Assembly (NCBI GenBank): GCA_003157055.1
Contig: PMIG01000287.1
Location: forward strand, 1 to 11,378
Direction: 5' to 3'
DNA length: 11,378 nt
Source: Bacteroidales bacterium
GTDB lineage: Bacteria > Bacteroidota > Bacteroidia > Bacteroidales > VadinHA17
Made by a program: the position numbers and the translations under genes. Every line of letters starts with the position of its first letter. The stretch's first letter is position 1. This document shows, piece after piece, positions 1 through 7,589 of this stretch. The notes under the pieces were generated by a model that made no database searches, was not told the DNA's origin, and worked only from the letters and a program-made list of their open reading frames with translations.

Positions 1-567
1 TTTGATGAACCGGCTGAACGTCACTGCCGTGTGGCAAATATCGTTCTTGAGAAGGCCAAGAGGCTTGTCGAATGCGGCCATGATGTGGTAATCCTCCTCG
101 ACTCAATTACAAGGCTTGCACGGGCATTCAACACTACTGCGCCTGCATCCGGAAAAGTACTGTCAGGAGGTGTTGATTCCAATGCCCTTCATAAGCCGAA
201 AAGGTTTTTTGGAGCAGCACGAAATATTGAAAATGGCGGTTCACTGACGATCATTGCAACGGCTCTTACTGAAACAGGCTCAAAGATGGATGATGTTATA
301 TTCGAAGAATTCAAGGGAACCGGCAACATGGAACTTCAGCTCGACAGGAAGCTGTCAAACAGAAGAATTTATCCTTCTATTGATATTCCGGCTTCGAGCA
401 CACGCCGTGAAGATCTGCTCCTTAACAAGACTATGCTGCAGAAAATATGGGTGCTGCGTAATTATCTAGCAGATATGAACGCTCTTGAAGCGATGGAGTT
501 TCTCCGCGACAGGCTGCTGCAGGCTAAATCAAATGAAGAATTCCTTGTCTCGATGAACGTTTCTTAA
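1..567 (+). CDS. rho: Transcription termination factor Rho, C-terminal part (5' end outside window)
   Basis: Rho is a hexameric RNA-dependent ATPase/helicase that ends transcription of untranslated RNA. The frame is open from base 1, so the 188 visible residues are only the C-terminal part of the ATPase domain. A GTG at base 31 is internal, not the start. Visible in order are the Walker B strand VVILLD (visible residues 29-34) followed by SITRLARA, the Q-loop region [20 protein letters not shown] (56-75), the R-loop FKGTGN (104-109), and the STRRE segment (133-137) carrying the arginine equivalent to the E. coli Arg366 finger. Similarity to E. coli Rho is continuous to the C terminus, with no break. 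No intrinsic terminator follows the stop codon; the next gene starts after 66 AT-rich bases. Identity is very secure; the N-terminal RNA-binding domain and its length cannot be seen. Confidence 0.98.
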   Translation, partial: FDEPAERHCRVANIVLEKAKRLVECGHDVVILLDSITRLARAFNTTAPASGKVLSGGVDSNALHKPKRFFGAARNIENGGSLTIIATALTETGSKMDDVIFEEFKGTGNMELQLDRKLSNRRIYPSIDIPASSTRREDLLLNKTMLQKIWVLRNYLADMNALEAMEFLRDRLLQAKSNEEFLVSMNVS

Positions 568-594
568 TCTGAATTAATTATTAATCCCAAATAG

Positions 595-610
595 TGTTAA
601 TTAATTAACA
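595..610. promoter_or_regulatory. Perfect 16-base palindrome upstream of nifJ, candidate operator (Rex-like)
   Basis: TGTTAATTAATTAACA reads the same on both strands and ends 23 bases before the nifJ ATG. From memory, the Rex operator in clostridia is close to TTGTTAANNNNTTAACAA. This site matches all inner conserved positions and differs only at the outermost base of each side (G at 594 and G at 611). Rex senses the NADH/NAD+ ratio and controls fermentation and redox genes, so PFOR would be a sensible target. A weak -7-like TATTTTTC lies at 621-628, which would place the palindrome over the -33 region. The AT-rich setting makes palindromes more likely by chance, so the operator role is inference. 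Confidence 0.45.
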
Positions 611-633
611 GTTAAATAATTATTTTTCATTCA

Positions 634-3600
634 ATGGCTACAAAAAAATTTATAACATGCGACGGCAACCAAGCCGCAGCACACATTGCATATATGTTCA
701 GCGAAGTCGCTGCCATATATCCTATTACACCTTCTTCGACCATGGCAGAATACGTTGATGAATGGTCGGCAAACGGACTTAAGAACATTTTCGGCGAAAC
801 AGTAAAAGTTGTTGAAATGCAATCCGAGGGCGGCGCTTCAGGCGCTGTTCACGGTGCACTCCAGGCAGGTGCTCTCTGCACAACCTTCACAGCTTCGCAG
901 GGACTACTCCTGATGATCCCTAATATGTACAAGATTGCGGGCGAACTTCTTCCAGGAGTATTTCACGTCAGCGCCCGTACGTTAGCTGCTCATGCACTCT
1001 CTATTTTTGGAGACCACAGCGACATTTATGCCACGCGGCAGACAGGCTTTGCAATGCTTGCAAGCGGCAGTGTCCAGGAAATTATGGACCTCGCCGGTAT
1101 AGCTCACCTGACAGCAATTAAATCAAGGGTACCGTTCCTGCATTTCTTCGACGGATTCCGCACTTCAGCTGAAGTCCAGAAAATAGAGGTGCTTGAGGCT
1201 TGCGATCTGTTAAAGATGCTTGACAAGGATGCGCTGAGAAAATTCCGCGATAACGCTCTGAACCCTGAACATCCTGTTCAGAGAGGAACAGCTCAGAACC
1301 CGGATATCTTCTTCCAGGCAAAAGAAGCTATAAATAAATTCTATGAACCCATACCCGATATGGTTAATTCATATATGGCCGAGATATCTAAGCTAACCGG
1401 AAGGGAATACAAGCCATTTACATATTACGGCGCTCCCGATGCTGAAAACATCATCGTTGCTATGGGATCGGTAACAGATACAGCAAAAGAAGTTATTGAT
1501 TATCTGAGAGCCAAAGGCGAAAAAGTAGGTTTGATCAGCGTTCATCTTTATCGTCCTTTTTCTTCAAAATATTTCTTTGATGTCTTCCCGAAATCTGTGA
1601 AAACAATCACGGTTCTCAACATGACAAAAGAATCCGGCGCACCCGGAGAACCTCTTTATCTCGATATCAAAGAGATATTCTATGACAGATCAGAAAGACC
1701 TCTGATTATAGGTGGCCGCTACGGGCTGAGCTCAAAAGATACTACTCCAAGCCAGGTTTTGTCAGTATTTGAGAACATGAAGCTCAAAGAGCCAAAGAAT
1801 CATTTCACTGTTGGTATCGTTGATGATGTTACTTTTACATCACTCCCTGTTCTCCCTGAAATTCATGTTGCACTTCCCGGAACATATTCTGCAAAATTCT
1901 ATGGCCTTGGTTCTGACGGAACTGTAGGTGCAAACAAGAATTCGATTAAGATCATAGGTGAAACCACTGATAAATACTGCCAGGCATATTTTGCCTATGA
2001 CTCAAAAAAATCAGGTGGTATCACAACATCACACCTGCGCTTTGGCGATAAGCCAATCCGTTCACCCTATCTTGTCAATACACCCGACTTCGTTGCTTGC
2101 CATGTTCCATCTTATCTCGATAAATATGACATGCTCAAGGGGCTTAAGACCGGAGGTACTTTCCTTCTTAACTCAATCTGGGATGAAGAGGAAACCAAAA
2201 AGAGACTTCCTGACCATATGAAGAAATATCTTGCCGAAAACAAGATCAACTTCTATATAATAAATGCTACGGCTATTGCCGAGGAACTAGGCCTTGGTAC
2301 AAGGACCAATACTATTATGCAGGCTACATTCTTCAAGCTGGCTGAAGTAATTCCTTATGCTCTGGCAGAGAAGGAAATGAAGAAATTCATCTTTAAATCA
2401 TATGGAAGGAAGGGAGAAGATATAGTCAACATGAACTATGCTGCTGTCGATAAAGGTACGGAAGTTCATAAAATTGAAATTCCTTCTGAATGGGCGAATA
2501 TTAAGATTACTGCAGAAAAAGACACGCGCAATATTCCTGATTTCGTCAGGAATATCATGGAACCCATGAATGCAATGAAAGGCGATGATCTTCCCGTAAG
2601 TGCATTTGTTGGAAGAGAAGATGGGACATTCCCATCAGGAACATCTATGTATGAAAAACGCGGTATTGCTGTCAATGTTCCTGAATGGCAGCCTGCTGAA
2701 TGCATCCAGTGCAACCAGTGCTCATACGTTTGTCCTCATGCTGCAATACGTCCTTTCCTGATGACTGAAGAGGAAGTTAAAAATGCACCCGAAGGAACAA
2801 AGACGATCCAGGGTATTCCCGGCGTTCTCAAGCAATACAGGTTCAAGATACAGGTAAGCGTTTATGACTGCACAGGTTGCGGCAACTGCGCCGACGTTTG
2901 TCCTTCAAAGAAAAAGGCTCTTATTATGAAGCCTCTCGAAACTCAGCTGGCAGAAGTTGACCGCTGGACATATATGCACGAAAAAGTAGGTTACAAAGAT
3001 ACTGTTGTCGATAAATTCGTTAATGTAAAGAACAGCCAGTTCTCACAGCCTCTGTTTGAGTTCTCAGGCGCCTGCTCCGGTTGCGGTGAAACTCCCTATA
3101 TCAAGGCTATCACGCAGCTCTATGGCGACAGGATGATTGTTGCAAATGCTACAGGCTGTACATCAATAGTTGGCGGTTCAGCTCCTTGTATGCCTTACAC
3201 TCATAATAAAGACGGTCATGGACCTGCATGGGCAAATTCACTGTTCGAGGATAACGCCGAGTACGGACTTGGTCTTTCATTAGGTGTAAATAAGCTCAGG
3301 GCAAGAATAGCTCTCCGTATGAATGAAGCTGATGGTAATGTAAATGCTGATACAAAGGCTGCATTTGACGAATGGCTTGCCGGCATGTTAAATGCAGAAG
3401 CATCAAGAGCTGCTTCTGCGAAGGTTATTGCCGCATGTGAGAAAGATAAATCAGAAGTTGCAAAAGAGATCCTGAGTCTCAAACAATACCTTATTAAGAA
3501 ATCTCACTGGATCTTCGGCGGTGACGGATGGGCTTATGATATTGGTTACGGAGGACTTGACCATGTTATCGCAACAGGTGAAGATGTAAATATTCTGGTG

Positions 3601-4182
3601 CTAGATACGGAGGTATATTCAAATACCGGCGGCCAGGCTTCAAAATCAACACCAGCAGGTGCAATTGCTAAATTTGCAGCTTCGGGCAAGAAGATCCGTA
3701 AAAAAGATCTTGGCATGATGGCAATGAGCTACGGTTATGTATATGTTGCCCAGGTAGCTATGGGAGCAAGCAATTCCCAGTACCTGAAAGCTATCAAGGA
3801 AGCCGAAGCATTTCAGGGTCCATCACTTATTATAGCCTATGCACCATGTATCAATCAGGGACTGAGAGACGGCATGGGTAAATCGCAATCACAGGAAAAA
3901 GCAGCAGTAGAAGCAGGATACTGGCACCAGTATAGGTTTAATCCTCAACTTGAAGCTGAAGGAAAGAATCCTTTCTTACTCGATTCAAAAGAGCCGGACT
4001 GGTCTAAATTCCAGGCCTTCCTCAACTCGGAAGTACGTTATTCATCTTTACTTAAGCTATTCCCGGCTGAAGCAGAAGTACTTTTCAAAGCTGCCGAGGA
4101 AAATGCAAAATGGCGCTATAACGGATACAAGAGACTCGCCGCAATGGAGTTTGGAGTAAAGACAGAAACACCAGTTAGCTAA
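634..4182 (+). CDS. nifJ: Pyruvate:ferredoxin (flavodoxin) oxidoreductase, single-chain
   Basis: This cytoplasmic enzyme oxidatively decarboxylates pyruvate with CoA to acetyl-CoA and CO2, passing electrons to ferredoxin or flavodoxin. It is central to anaerobic metabolism. The 1182-residue protein has the full homodimeric domain order. The N-terminal pyruvate domain has YPITPSS (29-35) and the substrate-region Arg115. The CoA/gamma-type domain includes LRFGDKPIRSPYLV in the middle of the chain. A two-cluster ferredoxin domain has CxxCxxCxxxC at 690/693/696/700 and again at 746/749/752/756. The C-terminal TPP domain has GDGW (963-966) through Asn997. The proximal-cluster cysteines are all present: 814, 817, 842 and 1072. 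The ATG at 634 gives the usual family N terminus MATKKFITCDGNQAAAHIAY. There is no Shine-Dalgarno sequence. A terminator follows at 4199-4227, so the gene is probably a single transcription unit or the end of one with rho. Confidence 0.98.
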   Translation: MATKKFITCDGNQAAAHIAYMFSEVAAIYPITPSSTMAEYVDEWSANGLKNIFGETVKVVEMQSEGGASGAVHGALQAGALCTTFTASQGLLLMIPNMYKIAGELLPGVFHVSARTLAAHALSIFGDHSDIYATRQTGFAMLASGSVQEIMDLAGIAHLTAIKSRVPFLHFFDGFRTSAEVQKIEVLEACDLLKMLDKDALRKFRDNALNPEHPVQRGTAQNPDIFFQAKEAINKFYEPIPDMVNSYMAEISKLTGREYKPFTYYGAPDAENIIVAMGSVTDTAKEVIDYLRAKGEKVGLISVHLYRPFSSKYFFDVFPKSVKTITVLNMTKESGAPGEPLYLDIKEIFYDRSERPLIIGGRYGLSSKDTTPSQVLSVFENMKLKEPKNHFTVGIVDDVTFTSLPVLPEIHVALPGTYSAKFYGLGSDGTVGANKNSIKIIGETTDKYCQAYFAYDSKKSGGITTSHLRFGDKPIRSPYLVNTPDFVACHVPSYLDKYDMLKGLKTGGTFLLNSIWDEEETKKRLPDHMKKYLAENKINFYIINATAIAEELGLGTRTNTIMQATFFKLAEVIPYALAEKEMKKFIFKSYGRKGEDIVNMNYAAVDKGTEVHKIEIPSEWANIKITAEKDTRNIPDFVRNIMEPMNAMKGDDLPVSAFVGREDGTFPSGTSMYEKRGIAVNVPEWQPAECIQCNQCSYVCPHAAIRPFLMTEEEVKNAPEGTKTIQGIPGVLKQYRFKIQVSVYDCTGCGNCADVCPSKKKALIMKPLETQLAEVDRWTYMHEKVGYKDTVVDKFVNVKNSQFSQPLFEFSGACSGCGETPYIKAITQLYGDRMIVANATGCTSIVGGSAPCMPYTHNKDGHGPAWANSLFEDNAEYGLGLSLGVNKLRARIALRMNEADGNVNADTKAAFDEWLAGMLNAEASRAASAKVIAACEKDKSEVAKEILSLKQYLIKKSHWIFGGDGWAYDIGYGGLDHVIATGEDVNILVLDTEVYSNTGGQASKSTPAGAIAKFAASGKKIRKKDLGMMAMSYGYVYVAQVAMGASNSQYLKAIKEAEAFQGPSLIIAYAPCINQGLRDGMGKSQSQEKAAVEAGYWHQYRFNPQLEAEGKNPFLLDSKEPDWSKFQAFLNSEVRYSSLLKLFPAEAEVLFKAAEENAKWRYNGYKRLAAMEFGVKTETPVS

Positions 4183-4198
4183 AAGATCTTAAAATAAG

Positions 4199-4227
4199 AA
4201 AAAGCCATCTGAAAAGGTGGCTTTTTT
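4199..4227 (+). terminator. Intrinsic terminator of nifJ
   Basis: The stem GCCATC (4204-4209) pairs with GGTGGC (4216-4221), including one G-U pair, around the loop TGAAAA. It is extended by an A run (4199-4203) against a T run (4222-4227). The hairpin begins 16 bases after the nifJ stop codon. The A/T flanks on both sides mean it could also act on the opposite strand, but no gene there needs it. Confidence 0.9.
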
Positions 4228-4231
4228 ATCA

Positions 4232-4247
4232 TGCAATCGTGCAATCT
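4232..4247 (+). repeat. Short direct repeat, two 8-base units
   Basis: TGCAATCG (4232-4239) is followed directly by TGCAATCT (4240-4247). It is part of a 150-base low-complexity spacer between the nifJ terminator and the ruvX promoter, in which I see no coding frame of note. Its role is unknown and it may simply be slippage. Confidence 0.6.
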
Positions 4248-4304
4248 GGAAGTAACCTTTCATATACGGCCTGTTGAGCATCTGAAGCCTTTAAAGCTTT
4301 TTAT

Positions 4305-4336
4305 CCGTTGCACCATTGAACCGTTGCACCTTTGTA
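4305..4336 (+). repeat. Two-copy 16-base direct repeat overlapping the ruvX promoter
   Basis: CCGTTGCACC occurs at 4305-4314 and 4321-4330, giving two 16-base units (4305-4320 and 4321-4336) that differ only at the end. The second unit supplies the TTTG (4331-4334) that fits the -33 box of the ruvX promoter. CGTTGCACC-type spacer repeats are, from memory, frequent between genes in some Bacteroidota; that they are dispersed in this genome cannot be seen from one window. Confidence 0.7.
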
Positions 4337-4362
4337 TCGTTTTATTATTATTAGTACTTTTG
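4331..4362 (+). promoter_or_regulatory. Bacteroidota-type promoter for ruvX-def
   Basis: The -33 box TTTG (4331-4334), a 20-base spacer and the -7 box TACTTTTG (4355-4362) match the Bacteroidota consensus TTTG / TAnnTTTG in every fixed position. Transcription would begin around 4367-4370, leaving a leader of only about ten bases before the ruvX ATG at 4380. This is also the reason for rejecting the longer upstream TTG start at 4332, which would lie inside the promoter. Confidence 0.75.
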
Positions 4363-4379
4363 TGCCCATAATAAAAGGA

Positions 4380-4814
4380 ATGGGCAGGATATTGGGAATA
4401 GATTACGGCAGAAAGCGTGTGGGACTTGCAGTTACAGATCCGCTGAAGATATTTGCCTCACCCCTGAATACAATAAGTGCCCATGATATTGATAACTTCA
4501 TTGCCGATTATATGGCATCAGAAGAGGTCGAGGCATTTGTAATAGGCTACCCTGTTAAATTGAACAATGAACCCAGTGAATCTGTTAAATATATCAATCC
4601 ATTCATCAGGAAGCTTAAAAAAAGATTTCCGGGAGTACCTGTTCACCTGGTAGATGAAAGGTTTACTTCACAGATGGCGTTGAAAACAATGATTGAAGGA
4701 GGCTTGAAGAAGAAAGAGAGACAGAATAAATCGATAATCGACATGATCAGTGCATCAATTATACTTCAATCCTTTCTCGATAGAAAGAGTGAAAGAACAA
4801 ACACAATTAAATAA
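4380..4814 (+). CDS. ruvX: RuvX/YqgF family putative pre-16S rRNA nuclease / Holliday junction resolvase-like protein
   Basis: The 144-residue protein has the RNase H-like fold signature of the YqgF family. It opens with ILGIDYGRKRVGLAVTDP, carrying the catalytic-type Asp8. It then has VEAFVIGYPVKLNN (50-63), VDERFTS (91-97) with Asp92-Glu93, and the closing helix IDMISASIILQSFL (120-133) with Asp121. The family acts on nucleic acid and is best linked to maturation of the 16S rRNA 5' end; a resolvase role was the older proposal. The ATG at 4380 gives the standard family start MGRILGIDYG; an upstream in-frame TTG (4332) adds 16 residues without family support. AAAAGGA abuts the ATG with no gap, so it is unlikely to serve as a ribosome-binding site. 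The stop codon is one base before def, indicating cotranscription and probably coupled translation. Confidence 0.95.
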   Translation: MGRILGIDYGRKRVGLAVTDPLKIFASPLNTISAHDIDNFIADYMASEEVEAFVIGYPVKLNNEPSESVKYINPFIRKLKKRFPGVPVHLVDERFTSQMALKTMIEGGLKKKERQNKSIIDMISASIILQSFLDRKSERTNTIK

Positions 4815-4815
4815 A

Positions 4816-5388
4816 ATGACATACCCAATTGTAATATATGGGCACCCGGTCCTCAGAAAATTAGCAGAAGATATCGAGAAGGATTATCCCGGTTTGCAAA
4901 GTATTATCTCCGACCTGTTCGAAACTATGTACAAGTCTGAGGGGCTTGGGCTGGCTGCTCCGCAAATCGGCAAATCGATCAGGATATTCGTTATCGACGG
5001 GGCCCCGGTTGCTGAAGATGAGCCATCGCTCGCTGGTTTTAAAAAGGCTTTTATAAACGCGCATATCTCCGAGAGGTGTGGTGAATTGCAGCCTATGAAC
5101 GAGGGATGCCTGAGCATTCCCCACCTCAGGGAAGAGGTTAATCGTGAATCGCATATCCGTATCAGGTATTATGACGAAAGCTGGGTTTACCATGATGAAG
5201 TATTTGACGGGTACAAGGCTAGGATCATTCAGCATGAATATGATCACCTCGATGGGATATTGTTTACCGACAGGGTGAGCCCGCTCAGAAAGAGATTACT
5301 GAAAAGCAAGCTTACAGCCATCAGCAAGGGTAAATTTGAAACCGATTACAAGACAATTCTGCCAGGCCAGAAAGTCAAAAGTCTGTAA
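4816..5388 (+). CDS. def: Peptide deformylase
   Basis: Peptide deformylase removes the formyl group from the N-terminal methionine of nascent proteins in the cytoplasm. The 190-residue protein carries all three family motifs. GLGLAAPQIG (43-52) is motif 1. EGCLSIP (96-102) carries the metal-binding Cys98. QHEYDHLDG (139-147) carries the metal ligands His140 and His144 and the catalytic Glu141. The ATG at 4816 gives the typical start MTYPIVIYGHPVLR; an in-frame ATG at 4750 lies within ruvX and would add 22 unsupported residues. The gene starts one base after the ruvX stop codon, a pairing common in Bacteroidota. The last five codons (KVKSL) are written in AAAGTC-like units that continue as a tandem repeat past the stop codon, so the final residues may have been altered by repeat growth, away from the active site. 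Confidence 0.97.
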   Translation: MTYPIVIYGHPVLRKLAEDIEKDYPGLQSIISDLFETMYKSEGLGLAAPQIGKSIRIFVIDGAPVAEDEPSLAGFKKAFINAHISERCGELQPMNEGCLSIPHLREEVNRESHIRIRYYDESWVYHDEVFDGYKARIIQHEYDHLDGILFTDRVSPLRKRLLKSKLTAISKGKFETDYKTILPGQKVKSL

Positions 5389-5427
5389 AGTCCATAAAGT
5401 CTTAAAGTCTTTAAAGTCCTAAAGTTA
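5371..5427 (+). repeat. Tandem TAAAGTC-type repeat spanning the end of def
   Basis: Five units of 8-9 bases beginning TAAAGT start at 5386, 5395, 5403, 5412 and 5420. Two further AAAGTC-like units (5371-5385) form the last codons of def. The unit TAAAGTCC/T varies slightly at its 3' end. The def TAA stop is itself the first three bases of one unit. Strand slippage is the likely origin. I see no strong hairpin in it. Confidence 0.85.
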
Positions 5428-5431
5428 AAAG

Positions 5432-5463
5432 GTTGTAATACCTATTCATTTTAAGTACTTTTT
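5432..5463 (+). promoter_or_regulatory. Candidate promoter for comEC
   Basis: GTTG (5432-5435), a 20-base spacer and TACTTTTT (5456-5463) fit the Bacteroidota -33/-7 pattern with one mismatch in each box. A second -7-like TATCTTTA lies at 5466-5473 but has no -33 partner at the right distance. Transcription would begin near 5468, about 30 bases before the GTG start of comEC. The TACTTTT box resembles the one before ruvX. Confidence 0.5.
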
Positions 5464-5496
5464 CTTATCTTTATACAGTCTCATTAACTGCAGGCT

Positions 5497-7506
5497 GTGC
5501 TAATTAAGGAAATTCCGTTCCTCCGGATCATTATTCCTTTATGTGCAGGAATTGTGTCAGGATTATATTTCAGTCCCGGCCCGGCATTCATATTAGCCTC
5601 ATCAGCAGTTATTATCCTAAGCTTCCTCATAAGCCTCCGGTTCAACAGGTCTTTGACCAATTCGGTTTATGGGTTATCCCTTACACTTGCACTTTATTTC
5701 GTCGGACTGTTATTATATAAGAATGAAAAAGAGGACATTTCTGTTCTTCCTCACGGGGAGGCTCTATATTCAGGATGCCTTGAAGAGTATCCTGAGGAGA
5801 AAGAGAGTACATTCAAGCTTCTGCTCAGAATTGACAATAGGATAAGCAGGGAAGGTCAAAACCGCGTAAATGGGATTATACTTCTCTACAGCAAAAAGAA
5901 CCATGGAGTTTCCACGATGTTACCAGGCGACAAGCTTATGGTCAGATGCAGCCCGGCAGCCATATCAGGCAGGGGCAATCCTTTCGAATTCGATTACAGG
6001 TTTTATATGGAAACAAGGGGTATAAGATATTCTGCATTTACAGATTCTACAGATATAATCAGTCATTCAGTTCCTGAACGAAGGAGAGTAGTCTATAAGG
6101 CCCTGATAATAAGAGAAGAGATAATAGATATGTTCAGGGAGCGGGGTGTAAGCAGTAAGAATCTGCCACTTGTTTCAGCCATCACACTTGGTCAGAAGAA
6201 CGGGCTCGATCCTGAACAAAAGAACTGGTTTATCAAAGCTGGTATAATGCATATAATGGCAGTATCGGGACTTCATGCCGTGATACTCAGCCTGTTTATC
6301 TTCAAGCTCCTGTTCTTTATGAAGGGAAGGCTTAATATTTTAAGGGTAATTATTACACTTATTCTTCTCTGGTCTTTTGCATTTGTTACCGGACTTACTC
6401 CCTCGGTACTGAGAGCTACACTTATGTTTTCCTTCCTGCAGGCCGGGAGTCTCCTTAAAAGACCGGCGAACGGGATAAATTCGGTCCTGGCATCAGCCTT
6501 CATACTGATCCTGATCAGACCATCAGTTATCTTCGATGCCGGATTCCTCCTCTCCTACGCAGCAGTAATCTATATAATAGCATTTTACAGGGATTTCTAC
6601 TCAAAGATCAGGTTCACGCACAAGATCACGGACTGGATATGGCAGTCTGCTGCAATTACAATAATCGCACAGGCAGGCACGCTTCCGCTTACCATTTTGC
6701 TGTTCAACAGGTTTCCCACCTGGTTTATTCTGACCAACGTTATAATTGTACCGGTCTCCTCACTTGTAATAATAGCCGGGGCGATTGTACCGCTTACCTA
6801 TCCTATTGTCTTTCTTTCTCATCTTGTTGCCAGGATACTCGATTTCCTGACAGGTCTAACAGAAACTCTGACAGAAAAAGCTGCTTCTCTGCCGCTTTCA
6901 ACAATTGAAAATATCGGGATGACTACAATGGAATGTATCTTGCTTACTGTCGTAGTTTTCCTTTTTACCAGGTTCCTCCTTACTAAAAAATCATATTCGG
7001 TCATATATCCTCTTTCCGCCTTGCTTCTGTTTTTAGTGGCAGGAACAATAAGGGTCATTAGTACCAAAACTACTAGTCAGCTGATAGTCTATAATACCCA
7101 GGGGACGCTTACTGTAGGGGTTAGAGAAGGTAACAGGATACATCTGTACTCCGATTCAAGCTATATCGGGCAGGAAGTAAAAAGACACTGTGCCGTACTC
7201 TCATTAAAGCCTGAAATAAATATAGTCAGGAAGAGCCCGGTTCTCATAAGAGCTTCCAGCAAAAGAATACTGATCACAAAAAGCATTACTGATAAATTCA
7301 TAAAGCAGACAGATCCCGATATTGTGATCCTTTCAGGTTCGCATCCTGTCGTTTTTGGAAATGCCGGTCATAGCGAAAAAATTTCAGCAATTATAATCTC
7401 ACCTGAGGCCTCTTCAGGTTTCAGGTTTCCTGTAAGATCGGCAGTGGCAAATGCTGATACTATTCATTATGTACGGAGAGATGGAGCTTTTTATTTACGG
7501 CTTTGA
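5497..7506 (+). CDS. comEC: ComEC/Rec2 family DNA-uptake channel protein, lacking a canonical metallo-beta-lactamase active site
   Basis: ComEC forms the inner-membrane channel that brings single-stranded DNA into the cytoplasm during natural transformation. The 669-residue protein has N-terminal membrane helices (about 8-75). A soluble DUF4131/OB-like region follows (about 85-195), with GDKLMVR and GNPFEFDYRFYMETRGI. The competence domain covers about 220-520. It is recognised by MAVSGLH (254-260), TGLTPSVLRATLM (298-310) and FDAGFLLSYAAVIYI (346-360), followed by several more hydrophobic helices. The soluble tail (about 522-669) has no HxHxDH metal motif. Its strands VYNTQGTLTV, PDIVILSGSHP and YVRRDGAFYL sit where the metallo-beta-lactamase domain would, suggesting a shrunken, non-catalytic version. 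The GTG at 5497 is preceded in frame by a TAA at 5485, so no longer ATG start exists. Many non-competent bacteria keep comEC, so uptake is not proved. Confidence 0.93.
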   Translation: MLIKEIPFLRIIIPLCAGIVSGLYFSPGPAFILASSAVIILSFLISLRFNRSLTNSVYGLSLTLALYFVGLLLYKNEKEDISVLPHGEALYSGCLEEYPEEKESTFKLLLRIDNRISREGQNRVNGIILLYSKKNHGVSTMLPGDKLMVRCSPAAISGRGNPFEFDYRFYMETRGIRYSAFTDSTDIISHSVPERRRVVYKALIIREEIIDMFRERGVSSKNLPLVSAITLGQKNGLDPEQKNWFIKAGIMHIMAVSGLHAVILSLFIFKLLFFMKGRLNILRVIITLILLWSFAFVTGLTPSVLRATLMFSFLQAGSLLKRPANGINSVLASAFILILIRPSVIFDAGFLLSYAAVIYIIAFYRDFYSKIRFTHKITDWIWQSAAITIIAQAGTLPLTILLFNRFPTWFILTNVIIVPVSSLVIIAGAIVPLTYPIVFLSHLVARILDFLTGLTETLTEKAASLPLSTIENIGMTTMECILLTVVVFLFTRFLLTKKSYSVIYPLSALLLFLVAGTIRVISTKTTSQLIVYNTQGTLTVGVREGNRIHLYSDSSYIGQEVKRHCAVLSLKPEINIVRKSPVLIRASSKRILITKSITDKFIKQTDPDIVILSGSHPVVFGNAGHSEKISAIIISPEASSGFRFPVRSAVANADTIHYVRRDGAFYLRL

Positions 7507-7534
7507 AACTGTGATAAATAAATGTTTGAAAAAA

Positions 7535-7566
7535 CTTGAGTATTATGCTATTTATCTCTTATTTTG
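7535..7566 (+). promoter_or_regulatory. Candidate promoter for trkA-trkH
   Basis: CTTG (7535-7538), a 20-base spacer and TTATTTTG (7559-7566) match the -33 TTTG / -7 TAnnTTTG pattern with one mismatch in each box. The predicted start near 7570-7573 leaves a short leader before the ATG at 7590. It argues against the in-frame upstream TTG at 7536, which lies in the -33 box. Confidence 0.5.
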
Positions 7567-7589
7567 TCCTGTTTTTTCAGATAATTTTT

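Noticed and set aside
571..611. The AT-rich inverted sequences after rho as a Rho-gene terminator
   Set aside because: The possible stems are made only of A-T pairs with a bulge and no T run follows, so a stable terminator is not supported.
3216..3482. Minus-strand open frames within nifJ (also 2466-2714, 1118-1321 and 631-822)
   Set aside because: These are composition-driven shadows of a strongly conserved plus-strand gene; none resembles a known protein.
4332..4379. A longer RuvX start 16 codons upstream
   Set aside because: It begins with TTG inside the -33 box of a near-consensus promoter, and the family start fits the ATG at 4380.
4750..4815. A Def start inside ruvX adding 22 residues
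   Set aside because: The ATG at 4816, one base after the ruvX stop codon, gives the normal peptide deformylase N terminus.
7536..7589. A longer TrkA with a hydrophobic N-terminal segment
   Set aside because: The extension starts with TTG, lies across a plausible promoter and would precede a standard Rossmann start MRIIIAGAGEVG. TrkA is a cytoplasmic protein.
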